A DNA stretch of 30,871 nt from Purshia tridentata (taxonomy: Eukaryota; Streptophyta; Magnoliopsida; Rosales; Rosaceae): positions 1 to 30,871 of the forward strand of contig QANT01006259.1 of assembly GCA_003254885.1 (NCBI GenBank). Reading direction: 5' to 3'. Below the pieces are notes generated by a model that saw only the letters and a program-made list of their open reading frames with translations, did no database searches and was not told the DNA's origin. This document shows, in pieces, positions 19,073 through 29,634 of this stretch; position 1 is the first letter of the stretch; each line of letters begins with the position of its first letter. Both the position numbers and the translations under genes were made by a program.

Positions 19073-22000
19073 ATGGCTATCACAAACAATGATAGACTCT
19101 CAACTTCGGTCTTCGATGGTGACAACTACGACTATTGGCGAGTCAAGATGAGAACACTATTCATTTCTCACGGGCTCTGGAAGTATGTTAGTGTGGGATT
19201 CGAAGAGCCAGAAGATGAAAAGAAGCTAATAAATGCAGAGAGGAATCAGCTAGAAGAAAACATCAAGAAGGATGCTAAGGCACTCCATCTGATTCAGCTA
19301 GGTCTCTCTGAGGATATTTTTCCTCGAATTTGCAATGAAACCAAAGCCAAAGACGCATGGGAAGTGCTTGAGAAAGAATACAGAGGTTCAGATAAGGCAC
19401 GAACAGTTAAGCTTTAGTCTCTAAGGAGTGAATATGCTAGGATGAGGGATGATGAACTGCTCAAGAACTATTTTACTAGGCTCACAGACTTGATAAATCA
19501 GATGAAGGCATATGGAGAGATCATAACGGATAGAAGAACAGTTGAGAAAATTTTGATAAGTTTGCCTCAGACTCAATTGTGAATGTTATTGAGGAGACAA
19601 AAGATCTGGATACCCTGACCATTCAAAAGCTAAAAGGGTCAATAAAAGCCTTTGATCAGAGACTCGATAGACACGCTGAGTACTCTGTTGAAAGTGCGTT
19701 TCAATCTTTAAATATGAGTCCTAGAACTAGTTCACCTTAGTCTTCCAATCTGCAAAATAAGATGAACTCTCCTAAGGCTAGTAGCAACTGGAAACAGAAG
19801 GGAAAGAAATGGAATGCATTTGACAAGAAGAACAATCATAATTCTTTTGTCAAAGGCAGTAACAGCAATCAATCGGGTTCAAGTAACTCTCAAGGGAAAT
19901 GCAGTATATGTGGGAGAAAAAGTCACACTGAAGACACTTGTTGGTTCAAAGGAAAGTCTAAGTGTTATGGTTGTGGTAAATTTGGCCATCTGCAAAAGGA
20001 TTGTATATTGAGAAACAATCAGCAAGCAAATTTTACTAAAGAAGTGCAAGGTGAGGGTAGCTTGTTCTTTGCTTATCTAGCAGCTGCAACAGAAAAGAAG
20101 ACAAGTGATGTATGGTTTTTGGACAGTGGTTGTAGTAATCACATGACTAGAAATCAGAAACTGTTTCTCAACATTGACAACTCACATGTCTCTCAAGTTA
20201 AAATGGGAAATGGTGAGTTAGTAAAGTCATAAGGAAAAGGAACTATTGCAGTTGAAACTAAGAAGGGAAGAAAAACCATAAGTGATGTGATGTTAGTACC
20301 TGATTTATAGCAGAACCTGCTTACTGTTGTTAGTCAGCTAATGGAGAATGGCTACTTGATTTATTTTGAGGGGAATATATGTGTTATATATATATATATA
20401 TATGAGAAGAGTGATAGAAATCAACCAGTTGCAAAAGTAAAAATGGAGAGAAATAGAAGCTTTCCAATCATCTTCAAGTATCCTACTTCAATTGCCTTAA
20501 AGATGGATGTGCTTGAATCCTCATGGTTGTGGCATAGAAGCTGGGACATCTACATTTTCAAGGTTTGAAGTTTATGGAACAACAAAAGCTCGTGATTGGG
20601 CTTCCAGTTATTCATGAAGCATCTGAGCCTTGTGAAGGATGTGCAATTGGTAAACAACATAGAGATTTTTTTCCTGAGAGTCGAGCATGGAGAGCAACAC
20701 AGCCACTTGAGCTTATTCACATAGACATGTGTGGACCAATGAAAACTGAGACACATGCAGGTAACAAGTATTTTCTCTTATTTGTTGATGACTACTCACG
20801 CATGATTTGGCTATATTTCTTAAGAAGGAAGTCAGATGTACTAATTGTGTTCAAGAAATTCAAGGCTATGGTATAGACACAAAGTGGTCTTCAACTTAAG
20901 AAATTGGGAAGTGACAGGGGAGGTGAGTACACTTCAAGTGAGTTTGATAATTTTTGTGAAGAAATGAGACTTGAAAGAGAACTCACTGTATCCTACACTC
21001 CACAACAAAATGGAGTGGCGGAAAGGAAGAATAGGACAAATGTTGAGATGGCTAGAACAGTGTTGCATGAGAAAAATTTGCCCTATGAATTTTGGGGAGA
21101 AGCAGTGCACCCAGCAGCTTATATACTCAATAGATGTCCCACAAAAGCAGTGAAAGATCTCACTCCCATTGAAGCTTGGAATGGACGAAAGCCCTCTGTA
21201 GACCACTTTAAAGTCTTCGGTTCCATGTTCCTAAACAAAAAAGGCATAAATTAGAAGAAAAAAGTAAAAAGTGTATCTTTGTGGGGTACAGTAGCCATAC
21301 AAAAGGATATAGGCTATATAACTTGAAGACCAATAAGGTAATCATCAGTCGAGATGTCATATTCAATGAAAATACAATTTGGGATTGGAAAAATAAGTTA
21401 GTTAAAGGATCTGAAACTCAGTTTGAAGAACTTGAAGAAGGAGAAATGGAAACTGAAGTTGAACCAGCAACTCCAGTAAAAACACCACAAACTGCTAGTT
21501 CTCAATCATCACAGAGTCTCAATCTACTCAATCTCAAACTTCAACACCAAGCTCAACTCCAATCAGAATGAGACGCCTTGCTGATGTCTATGCTCATTGT
21601 AATTTCTGTACCTTGTAACCAGAATCTTTTGAAGAAGCGATTAAGGATAGTGCATGGAGGAAAGCAATGAAGGAGGAGATTACAGTAATTGAAAAGAATT
21701 CAACTTGGGAATTGGTGAATACCTAGTGACAAGGAAGTAATCGAAGTCAAGTGGGTGTACAAAGTCAAATTCAAGGTGGATGGGTCAGTGGAAAGAAAGA
21801 AAGCCAGATTAGTTGCCAAGGGTTATGCTCAGCAGCTAGGCATTGACTTTTACGAAACCTTTGCAGCAGTAGCAAGACTTGACACCATTAGAATTCTAAT
21901 AGCTTTGGCAGCACAGAAAGGTTGGTTTCTACATCAGTTGGATGTCAAATCTGCTTTCTTGAATGGGGTTTTGAATGAAGATGTATATGTAGAACAGCCA

Positions 22001-22487
22001 CAAGGTTTTGTTGTCAAAGGTAAGGAACTTAAGGTGTATAAACTTAAAAAGGTCTTGTATGGACTTAAACAGGCACCAAGGGCTTGGTATGGAGAAATTG
22101 ACTTTTACTTCTTGCAAAATGGTTTTCAAAGAAGCAAAAATGAAGCAACCCTATACATCAAAATTCAAGGTAAAAATGATATCCTCATAGTCTCAATTTA
22201 TGTGGATGATGTGATTTTTACTGGAAGTTGTGAGAAAATGATATCTGACCTCAAGACAGAAATGATGAAAAAATATGAGATGAGTGACTTAGGCTTAATG
22301 CATCATTTTCTGGGAATAGGTGTGTTTCAAACTAATGACAGCATCTTTATATCCTAAGAAAAGCATGCTAAGTCAATACTCAAGAAGTTTGGCATGGCTG
22401 GTTGTAAACCTGTCTCTACTCCTCTAATAGCAAGTGGAAAACTTGAAAAAGATGATGCAAGTGATGAAACTGATGTTGCATATTATA
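19073..22487 (+). pseudogene. Copia gag-pol polyprotein, degenerate and 3'-truncated
   Basis: Gag starts MAITNNDRLSTSVFDGDNYDYW, the N-terminus of the UBN2 Copia Gag. Then come two zinc knuckles (CSICGRKSHTEDTC, CYGCGKFGHLQKDC, about 19900-20010), protease (WFLDSGCSNHMT, about 20113), GAG-pre-integrase (LWHRSW), integrase with HIDMCGP, GSDRGGEYTS and NGVAERKNRT carrying the D, D and E residues (20718-21035), and reverse transcriptase with intact YVDD (about 22200). The order protease-integrase-RT defines Ty1/Copia. In-frame stops at 19415 (TAG), 19738 (TAG), 20230 (TAA) and 20308 (TAG), plus small indels, break it. A TA run at 20386-20403 lies before the integrase. Homology stops near 22487, before RNase H, so the 3' end, PPT and 3' LTR are absent. 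Confidence 0.88.
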
Positions 22488-22951
22488 TAAGTATTAAACT
22501 GAAGTGCCGAAATTTTGGTGATTATTCAGCACCCTATTGTCAAACGTAGGCAATATTTTCGGTAAGCAACCACCGAATGGAGGTATTCTACTGAACATAT
22601 TACTTATATTCAGTCATAAGCTGCCGAACCTTTCTGTATTTTCGACAGCATACTACCGAATGGGTTTGGAGAGAGGTGGTGGCTGGGGTGGGGTCGCGCA
22701 GTAGCTGGGTTGGGTGGGGGTGGGGTCGCGCAGTGGCTAGGTTGGGTGGAGATGAGGTCACGCAAAAGAGAGAGAGAGAGAGAAAGTCGCGCAAAGAGAG
22801 AGAGAGGGGGTGGGTCACATCAGTGGCTAGGTTGGGTGGGTTGGGGTGGCGCGACAGCTGGATGGGGCCACGCTGACGTCTGGGTGGGGTGGGGGTGGGT
22901 GGTCTAGTGAGGGAGGGAGGAAGAGAGATGTTTTTTTTTTTTTTGTACTGG
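22488..22951 (+). other. Inner right part of PMD element, G-rich and repeat-bearing
   Basis: No coding signal. 22558-22661 holds three TTC(G/A)-type dyad units like those at 2357-2410, and 22680-22915 is a G-rich imperfect repeat built on GTCGCGCAGTGGCTAGGTTGGGTGG with GA runs. It ends in a T15 run before the solo LTR. The shared dyads tie it to the left part of the element. Confidence 0.5.
22558..22661 (+). repeat. Three copies of the TTCRG-N10-CCGAA dyad motif
   Basis: TTCGGTAAGCAACCACCGAA (22558-22577), TTCAGTCATAAGCTGCCGAA (22609-22627 region) and TTCGACAGCATACTACCGAA (22641-22660). Consensus with the left pair: TTCRGTNNNCATCTNCCGAAY. Confidence 0.55.
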
Positions 22952-23331
22952 TGTAATGACCCGTACCTTTTAAGTACATTATAATAAGGCCTAAAGTTGA
23001 CTTTTGGTTCTAGTAAAATTTTAGCTTTAACCTTGGGCCCGTTAGGAAGGTCTTGAGCTCACGAGTTCATTGACATGCGGCATGGGTCGTTGAGAGTTAC
23101 GGTTAGAAAGTTAGGAACGTGTTAAGGGACCCAAAGGTTGACTTTTTAAATTACCCGAATTTCAGAGTTGACTTTGGCATGGTTAGGTAGAGCTCGACTC
23201 CACGAGTTCGTAGACATGTAGCATGTGTCGTTTGGAGTTACGGTTTGAGAAATACGGAGGTTTAAATTGAGGGGCAAACTTGTAATTTTGAAGAAATGGC
23301 ATTTATCATTCCAGAAAATTCTGGAATATTC

Positions 23332-23356
23332 CTCTCTCTCTCTCTCTCTCTCTATT
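23332..23356 (+). repeat. CT microsatellite in solo LTR
   Basis: A run of about ten CT units, followed by a pyrimidine-rich stretch. The related LTR at 1-552 lacks the run at the matching place, so it expanded after the copies diverged. Confidence 0.8.
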
Positions 23357-24390
23357 TCTCTTCCCTCTCCTTCTCCACGCGCAGACAGCACCCCCAGCTC
23401 GTGATCTTCCCTCCTCCCTCTCCTCTTGCGCGCGACCACCCACCCAAACCACTGGCCATGTCGCCAGTCGCCGGCCAGCGACCTCACGTCGCCCCCAGCC
23501 CTTCCTCTTCTCTCTCCCGCGATCTCTTCCTCCTCCTTGCGTTCGTGTGGCTGCTGCCATGGAGCTTGGTTCACTTCTGGCGACATAGGACGCTGAGACC
23601 GGTCGAGAACCACTCTCCAGCCACCGGCCGTCTTCCCTTGAGCTCCCCCATGCCAGCCAGCCCCTTCTTAGCAAGAAATCACGCCAGAAAATACCCAGCC
23701 CGCTGCCACTTTGTTCGTCCATTCCGGTAGCTTCCGGCCTCCGATTACCTCAATTTAAGGTGGGTTTTTCTCCTCTCCCCTTGGGCTTCCTTTCCCTTAT
23801 TGTTGGGTTATTCAATTTTGAGAAATTGTGAGAGATTGAAATTTGGGATTTAACACCCATTTCGGGTTTCTTTAGAAAACTGATTTTGAATGAGATGTTG
23901 ATGTGGGTTTGGGCAATAATCACTCCTAGGAACTATAAATTGAAGGTTAGATTGAGGAATTTTAAAAAAAATTGAAGAAATTGGAAGTTGGAATTCGGGG
24001 ATTCATGCTTAATTGGGTTTAGCTTGGGTTTTGGAATCTATCACAAATTGTGAAGTATTTTGGGTAATTTCCATTATTAGAAACCTTTAATCGAAGATTG
24101 AAACAATAAATTTGGGAAATTATTGAAGAAATTGGAAGTTGGATGGTTGAGGTTTAGGTCCATTTCGGGATTTTTAGAAATATAAAGTGTTCATGGAGAT
24201 TTAATGGCAATTGGAAACGATTTTCACCCTTAGGAACGATTTATTGAAGTTTAGAATAGTTAATTTGAAGAAATCAGAGAAATGATGACTTTGAGGTGAA
24301 ATTGGACATTTATTGGGTCTTGAAACGACACTTGAACGACTCTCGGTCAAGTTAGGTAGAATGGAGGTTAATTGGGGAAATTACCGGATT

Positions 24391-24750
24391 AAAAATAAGC
24401 TAGTGGCATCGGGTTTTGAGTTGAGACAGAAAATAAGTTGGGTTATAGTTAAATATAGATTTGTGGAGCGTAAGCCTAGGACGTGCACTTGTGTTTTTAC
24501 GATCGTAAATGGATTAGTATTCTAACGTCTTGTCGTTCTCGTGTTAGGCGACATTCCCGAGTTCAGAGACTAAAATAAGCTAGTGGCATCGGGTTTTGAG
24601 TCGAGACAGAAAATAAGTTGGGTTATAGTTAAATATAGATTTGTGGAGCGTAAGCCTAGGATGTGCACTTGTGTTTTTACGATCGTAAATGGATTAGTAT
24701 TCTAACGTCTTGTCATTCTCGTGTTAGGCGACATTCCCGAGTTCAGAGAC
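24391..24750 (+). repeat. 180-bp tandem duplication
   Basis: 24391-24570 and 24571-24750 match over 180 bases, differing at about four places, mostly transitions (for example GAGTTGAGAC/GAGTCGAGAC, GGACGTGC/GGATGTGC, TGTCGTTC/TGTCATTC). Each copy ends TTCCCGAGTTCAGAGAC. Confidence 0.95.
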
Positions 24751-25149
24751 GATCTAGCCGGAGACCAAAGCTAGGCTATCTCTGTGAGTGGACTTCGTTT
24801 CCTAAACTTTGTTTATGAATTCTTTATGCATTTCATGATTTAATTCATATTTATATTTTGAGTTGTAATTGAGTTTTATTAATTGAGAATATTATTTGAT
24901 TCTTGAGCATGGTTTGAGAATTTATGCTTGGAAATAGATTTGATATGCTTGGTAACTATTTTTCGTGATAATTTATTCGAACCGTTATATTTTGGAAACG
25001 TTTTGGTTTCTCAAGTAAATGTATTTGGTTTATTCGTATCTTGAAATATTAAAGGTTTGGTTATCGAAAAAGGATTTTATAATAATTTCACAGTATTGGA
25101 AATGTTATATACGTTTTATGGGTGAAAAGAGAATTATGGGAAATGGTTT

Positions 25150-25410
25150 TCAAACCACCCTTCGCAGTACCCTTCAGATTATCAAATTATATAAGTCTTT
25201 GGGACCCATTACGGCACACACATAGGCTTTGGGCCGTGTGTCGAGATGCCTTGCCCTTTGGGGGTGGCCCTGCGTGCACTTCAAACCACCCTTCGCAGTA
25301 CCCTTCAGATTATCAGATTATATAAGTCTTTGGGACCCATTACGGCACACACATAGGCTTTGGGCCGTGTGTCGAGATGCCTTCCCCTTTGGGGGTGGCT
25401 CTGCGTGCAC
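25150..25410 (+). repeat. 131-bp tandem duplication
   Basis: TCAAACCACCCTTCGCAGTA starts at 25150 and again at 25281. Each copy ends near TGCGTGCAC. Only a few substitutions separate them. The last copy runs straight into a shorter-period array. Confidence 0.95.
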
Positions 25411-25586
25411 ATATGGCAGGTATATTGGCCCTGCATGTGTATGACAGACCCTGGCTCTGCACATGTACGGCAGGATTATTAGCCCTGCATGCGTATGGCA
25501 GGTTGTGAGCCCTGCGCATGTACGGCAGGCTTTTAGCCCTACATGCGTACGGCAGGTCATGGGCCCTGCGTATGTACGGCAGGTTC
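25405..25586 (+). repeat. Minisatellite, about seven units of 26-28 bp
   Basis: The units follow CCCTGCATGYGTACGGCAGG plus 6-9 variable bases: for example GGCCCTGCATGTGTATGACAG, GCCCTGCATGCGTATGGCAG, GCCCTACATGCGTACGGCAG and GGCCCTGCGTATGTACGGCA. It continues the end of the 131-bp unit, so it probably grew from the GTGGCYCTGCGTGCACATATGG part. Confidence 0.85.
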
Positions 25587-26286
25587 GGTGGGTAACTTTT
25601 GGGTGAGAGGTTTCTTTGACAAAATAGTTTAGAAAACAACTCTTGGTTGATACAAATTTCAATTCTTATTTAATATTTTGGGAGCTTGACCAGTCTCATC
25701 AATTTATCAGAGTTTTTAAAATGGATTTCAGACGCAGACTTTCACATAAAGTTTTAAGTAGATTTATGAAAGTGATTTTAAAACTGGGGGATTTCAAAGA
25801 AGGTTTGTGAAATTTTAAGGAAACTTGAAAGTAAAGGTTTATTAATACTTATTTTGATTTATGTCCACTCACTGAGTTATCTCATTAGCTTTATTTTTTG
25901 TTGTTGTTTTAATTTTTCCCCCAGGTTGTAGCGGTAGAGCGGTCGTGCCAAAGACGTCGAGGAAATCTAGCGAACTTGTGAATTTGTAGGCGCTTAGCTA
26001 TCCTTGTAAACCTAGTTTCTTAGTGAATTTTGTAGCTAGCCCTGATAATCCTTTAAATATTTAATTTATTGGTTTTGAAATTTGGGTCGGAGACCCTTTG
26101 GTTGTGGTAGAGGAGCTGTGGTGCTTAGAACTGTTTTGCAGGTTTTCGTGGAGAAAGGGTTAGTCCAATTTTAGGGGAGGTTCTGCCGAATTTTCGATAG
26201 TATTTTCCTTGATATTGGATTCCCGCAGGATCACTCCGAGTTCCAGGGTAGAATTTGGAAAGAGTCCTGTCAACTGGTGGGGCAAA

Positions 26287-26350
26287 AAGGGAAAAAAAAA
26301 TTAGAGGGTGGTCAACTCAGCAACAAAGGGTGGTCGGTATAGCCTGGACC
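26287..26350 (-). repeat. Right inverted terminus of PMD element
   Basis: Reverse complement starts GGTCCAGGCTATACCGACC and holds one TTGCTGAGTTGACCACCC unit. It matches the left terminus at 1580. The flanking base runs (AATAAATTA before 1580, TTTTATGAT after 26350) do not form a target duplication. Confidence 0.65.
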
Positions 26351-26575
26351 TTTTATGATTTAAACACAAGCAGGTTCACTTACTCATCATTTTCTATGTA
26401 TTGGCTTGCATATTAATTAAAGTAATATTATCCTTCCAAAAGCAATACGCTGTCAAACAGTCTAGCAAGATATTTAAAAAATTATTAAATTTTAAACCTC
26501 AATTGATGTAATAGTATTTTATTTATTCGTATGTGGTGTGAGAATGTAGAGTATTTATCTCACATTAAAAAAGTA

Positions 26576-26780
26576 TAACCTTATTTAGTGGCTTATAAGG
26601 GTTTGGCCTACTTTTTTTATATATTGCCCATTGATTTTGATATAGATGCCTAGATTTTTTTATGATATATATCAGAGTAGGTACCTTGCATAGTAGCTTA
26701 TAAGGGTTTAGGCTATTCTTTTTATTGCCAATTGGTTTTGAGATGAATGCCTTGATTTCTTCATATATATGGACATATTC
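26576..26780 (+). repeat. Imperfect 105-bp tandem duplication
   Basis: Two blocks share GCTTATAAGGGTTT, a GCCTAC/GGCTAT T-rich stretch, and ATTG(C/A)...TTGATTTTGATATAGATGCCTAGATTT against TTGGTTTTGAGATGAATGCCTTGATTT. They are clearly diverged, so the duplication is old. Confidence 0.6.
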
Positions 26781-28884
26781 TATATTTTAATCTTTATTTC
26801 TAAAAAAATAATACATTGTCATGTCATGCATCGTCATTGACTAAACTTTGGGAAATTTTTTGGTGACTGTAATTTTATCAGAAAATGGTGGCAAAACATG
26901 TTATATATCATCTCTCTCATGCTAAAAGCATTATTTTATTCACATTCAAAACATAAACTATTTTGAGCTGATTAGGCTTTTGATTTCTCTCCGAGAAGAA
27001 AGATAATAGCACATACCAAAGATCAACATGGCAGATTATGTTCAAACTAGACAATGTGGACAAGAGCAACATCACCTACAAATTACGAATAGCACTTGCA
27101 ACAACTCATGTTTGTGAATTACAAGTATTACTTCTAACATGATCATCAGATCGAAAACCCTAGCTAATTTTCCAACAAATTAACGTTGGGCCTTAATTAA
27201 CTATCACTAATTTTCTAGTAAGCTAAAAAAATTCTTCAACTTTTCAAGGTTCGAACCATCAACCCAGACGCAAAAAATCCTCTGTTTTCTACAGGAGTTA
27301 TTAGGAACAACAACATGATCGCAAGGCATGGAATCTATATGGGCTCTATTGACTGTACAATGTGAGCATTACAGGTTTAGCGGGTGGAAGGGAACAATAC
27401 CATTTTTCTAACTCAAGCAATGTGTGTCGGGCCTTTTCAGGGAATTATACTATATTTGTTTAGAAGGTTCGAATTCACTTCTTGGTAATAAGAAATCAAA
27501 CTAATTAAATATATCATTCGTTTATCATTAATTGGATATCCCTAATTAGTTTTCCTCCTTTTTTTTTAACTGGCTTTATGGTCATTAATTAATTAATTGG
27601 CATACACACCTTGCACCTGATCATCTATACTGAGCTAGTTATGTCAAATAAATTGATGTCATGTAAGTTGGAAAACAAATATTAACAATAAATAGTTAAG
27701 CACTTAACATTTTTCAAAGATAATTAAATAAAAATTCAATTTCATATATATACCTATTATAATTGATCAATTTGACCAAAATAACTGTAAAAGTGGGCAT
27801 GTCAGCACTTTTTGATGGAATTGTTGATTGACAATAAGGAATATTTTGAGACAAAAGTAATGATTATGGATCAATTTGGAACCAAAAAAATAAAGGACCA
27901 AAGGGAAATAAGGGTCAAAATTCAAAGGCCATAACTAAAATTTTCCCTTTATTTGTTGACATAACTAGCTAGGTTGTTTTAATAATTTAAAGTTTGATTA
28001 TGTTGGATCTATTTTAATTAGAAAAGAATGACATGATTATGTTTGACTTGCTTTAATGAACTTAAACATATATACATGACAAGAGAAGATCGATCATCGA
28101 TGAAAGAGTCAACGGATCGAGTGGATCCAAAACTATATCAAGAGATTGAGGATTTGGATTTTCTACCTTTGTGGCTTCTTAATGGAATGATTTCCTACGT
28201 AGTCAAAAAAAGAAAAAAAGTACTTGGATTCTATGTTATGTAGAAAAAATGTAGAAAAAGAAAAGATCCTATTATGATCAGAACAAAAAACTTAAGAAAA
28301 GAAAGAACCAAATTAACAAGAAATATATATTAATTGTCGTTAGAGCTGCATGGGGTGTCGTTCCAAAAACTATACACATACATGTGGACTCGTCTATTCT
28401 TGAACAAAGATCGATATCTACACACATATATATTAACTGTTATAAAGAGAACCCTTTTGTCACTCATCATATATATATATGCTATATGAAACATTAGGAT
28501 CGAATAGATTATCATTAATTCTTTGATAAGATCTCATTTCCATTAAATTTGAATGTTCGATTGAATTTCAATTTTAGTTCTTACGTAAGTACATGCAATT
28601 ACCTATAAATATATACTTCATAATTTCATTATATTAATTATAAAGTCAAATCTAATCCAATCTGCAGATATCGGAGTTAAATAAAAATCAGATTTCATAT
28701 ATCTGAAGATGGTAGTCTAATTTTCTCAAAAATTTCAAACTTTATTACTTAAAAGGATTTTAGAATAAACTTGAAAGGTAAAAATTCCATGATCATTGTA
28801 ATTAATTACATGACTTTCAACTTTTAGTACTTATTTTTTTCGTACACACTGACTCATCTATGTGATAATTAACCATTCTTTAAT

Positions 28885-28905
28885 TTGAGTATATATATAT
28901 TTTCA
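28885..28905 (+). promoter_or_regulatory. Possible TATA box of the lyase gene
   Basis: GAGTATATATATATTTTC lies about 80 bases before the ATG at 28972. In such AT-rich DNA this is weak evidence. Confidence 0.3.
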
Positions 28906-28971
28906 TAGGTTCAGCAAACACAGTAAACAATATAGAAGCAAGTGATAAGTGATAACCCTGAATTGGAGTAC

Positions 28972-29634
28972 ATGTCGACCTTTCATAATTACCCTGTGAG
29001 ATTGTTAGGAAGATCAGGACCATTAATCAGCAACGTTCTTTTATTGGTAAAGTACTTGTCAACCATCATTCTGATCTTCATTTCCAGTACTCACTCATTT
29101 TCGCAGCAAAATCTCGATGGAAATATTTTCACCCAAGCCAAGAACCACTTCCCAGCTGCCTCACAAAATAGCAGCAATGGCCTGCAGTTGTATATCCGTG
29201 ATCGATATGTAAGTTAATTAATTACTTTCAGCTATACATGCATGGAATTAATATTGAATTATGTACCTTTTGATTATTAATAACCACTCTTGGGACTTGT
29301 AGCTTTTGTGGTTAAGAGTTTTTATAGTTTTCGAATAACTTTTCTTTTAATATAATTTTATTTTCTGAAAGAAAAAATATATTAATAACCATGCATGTCA
29401 TTAATTGATCTGTTGCATGATTTTGTAAATAATAATTTCATATTTCAATTTAGCTGCTTAATTATTCCATATCATCACTATAAATAGATCGAGTTGATCA
29501 TGATTTGCGCAGGTGGTGATGGATAATGGGATTGTCCAAGTCACCCTTTCAAAACCACGAGGGATGGTTACTGCAATACGATATAATGGCATCGACAATT
29601 TACTTGAAGTTCTTAATGATGAATCCAATAGAGG
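28972..29634 (+). CDS. Rhamnogalacturonate lyase (PL4), first two exons
   Basis: Exon 1 (28972-29208) starts MSTFHNYPVR and has a hydrophobic stretch (VLLLVKYLSTIILIFISS, about residues 23-42) that would act as a signal anchor or signal peptide, and ends QLYIRDRY at a GTAAGT donor. Exon 2 (29513-29634) follows a GCGCAG acceptor in phase and reads VVMDNGIVQVTLSKPRG, then IRYNGIDNLLEVLNDESNRG, the N-terminal signature of plant rhamnogalacturonate lyases, which cleave rhamnogalacturonan I in the cell wall by beta-elimination. A donor GG|GTATCT follows at 29634. The next expected exon (opening with a YWDLVW-type motif) and the catalytic residues are not seen in the remaining 1.2 kb. Either intron 2 is long or the gene is cut short. 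Start chosen at ATG 28972, the first ATG in frame. Confidence 0.75.

Larger units (their letters stand above)
22952..26272 (+). mobile_element. Gypsy-type solo LTR, 3.3 kb, with 5-bp target duplication
   Basis: Starts TGTAATGACCCG and ends CCTGTCA, flanked on both sides by ACTGG (22947-22951 and 26273-26277), a perfect 5-bp target-site duplication. There is no internal coding region and no second LTR, so it is the product of recombination between two LTRs. The TGTAACGACCCG-type start, the length above 3 kb, the CT-rich leader-like stretch near 23330 and the TCCACTCACTGAGT block near 25864 fit LTRs of chromoviruses such as the Tekay/Del lineage; the lineage is inference. The partial LTR at 1-552 belongs to the same family. 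Confidence 0.85.
1580..26350. mobile_element. PMD-carrying DNA element with inverted termini, enlarged by nested insertions
   Basis: The left end (1580) and the reverse complement of the right end (26350) begin GGGCTACGCTATACC and GGTCCAGGCTATACC. They share GCTATACCGACCACCCT and then both carry TGCTGAGTTGACCACCC. The left side has two further degenerate copies of that unit. A PMD gene sits just inside the left end. The right inner part is 22488-22951 plus 26273-26350, split by the solo LTR; 22488-22951 repeats a spaced TTCRG/CCGAA motif also found at 2357-2410. Without the caulimovirid, Copia and solo LTR the element would be about 3.5-4 kb. No transposase is visible and no target-site duplication is found next to 1580 and 26350, so the superfamily (a Mutator-like element is plausible) is an inference. 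Confidence 0.55.
26351..28971. other. AT-rich intergenic DNA, no gene seen
   Basis: No recognisable coding frame. It holds an imperfect 105-bp duplication (CTTATAAGGGTTT at 26592 and 26697, each followed by a similar TTTTTAT...TTG(C/A)CCA...GATTTTG block) that may be the remnant of an LTR or a small element. A 66-codon frame at 28043-28243 has no family features. The last ~80 bases (TATATATATAT near 28892) may be the promoter of the following lyase gene. Confidence 0.5.

Noticed and set aside
23146..23730. Open frames of 140-155 codons on both strands in the solo LTR
   Set aside because: They come from GC-rich, CT-repeat leader-like DNA; composition explains their length.
25318..25662. Cysteine- and histidine-rich repeat proteins on the minus strand
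   Set aside because: They are translations of the 27-bp minisatellite and the 131-bp repeat, in more than one frame.
1..26272. Treating the LTR at 1-552 and the one at 22952-26272 as the two ends of a single retrotransposon
   Set aside because: They are in opposite orientation, and the second has its own 5-bp target duplication, so it is a solo LTR of a separate insertion.
11..26359. A 9-bp target duplication around the PMD element
   Set aside because: AATAAATTA before 1580 and TTTTATGAT after 26350 do not match; shifting by a few bases does not help.
26576..26780. CRISPR-like or other regular array
   Set aside because: Only two diverged units with no spacer pattern, in a plant genome.
28043..28243. 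A small charged protein of 66 residues
   Set aside because: No family likeness, no splice or promoter context, and AT-rich surroundings.
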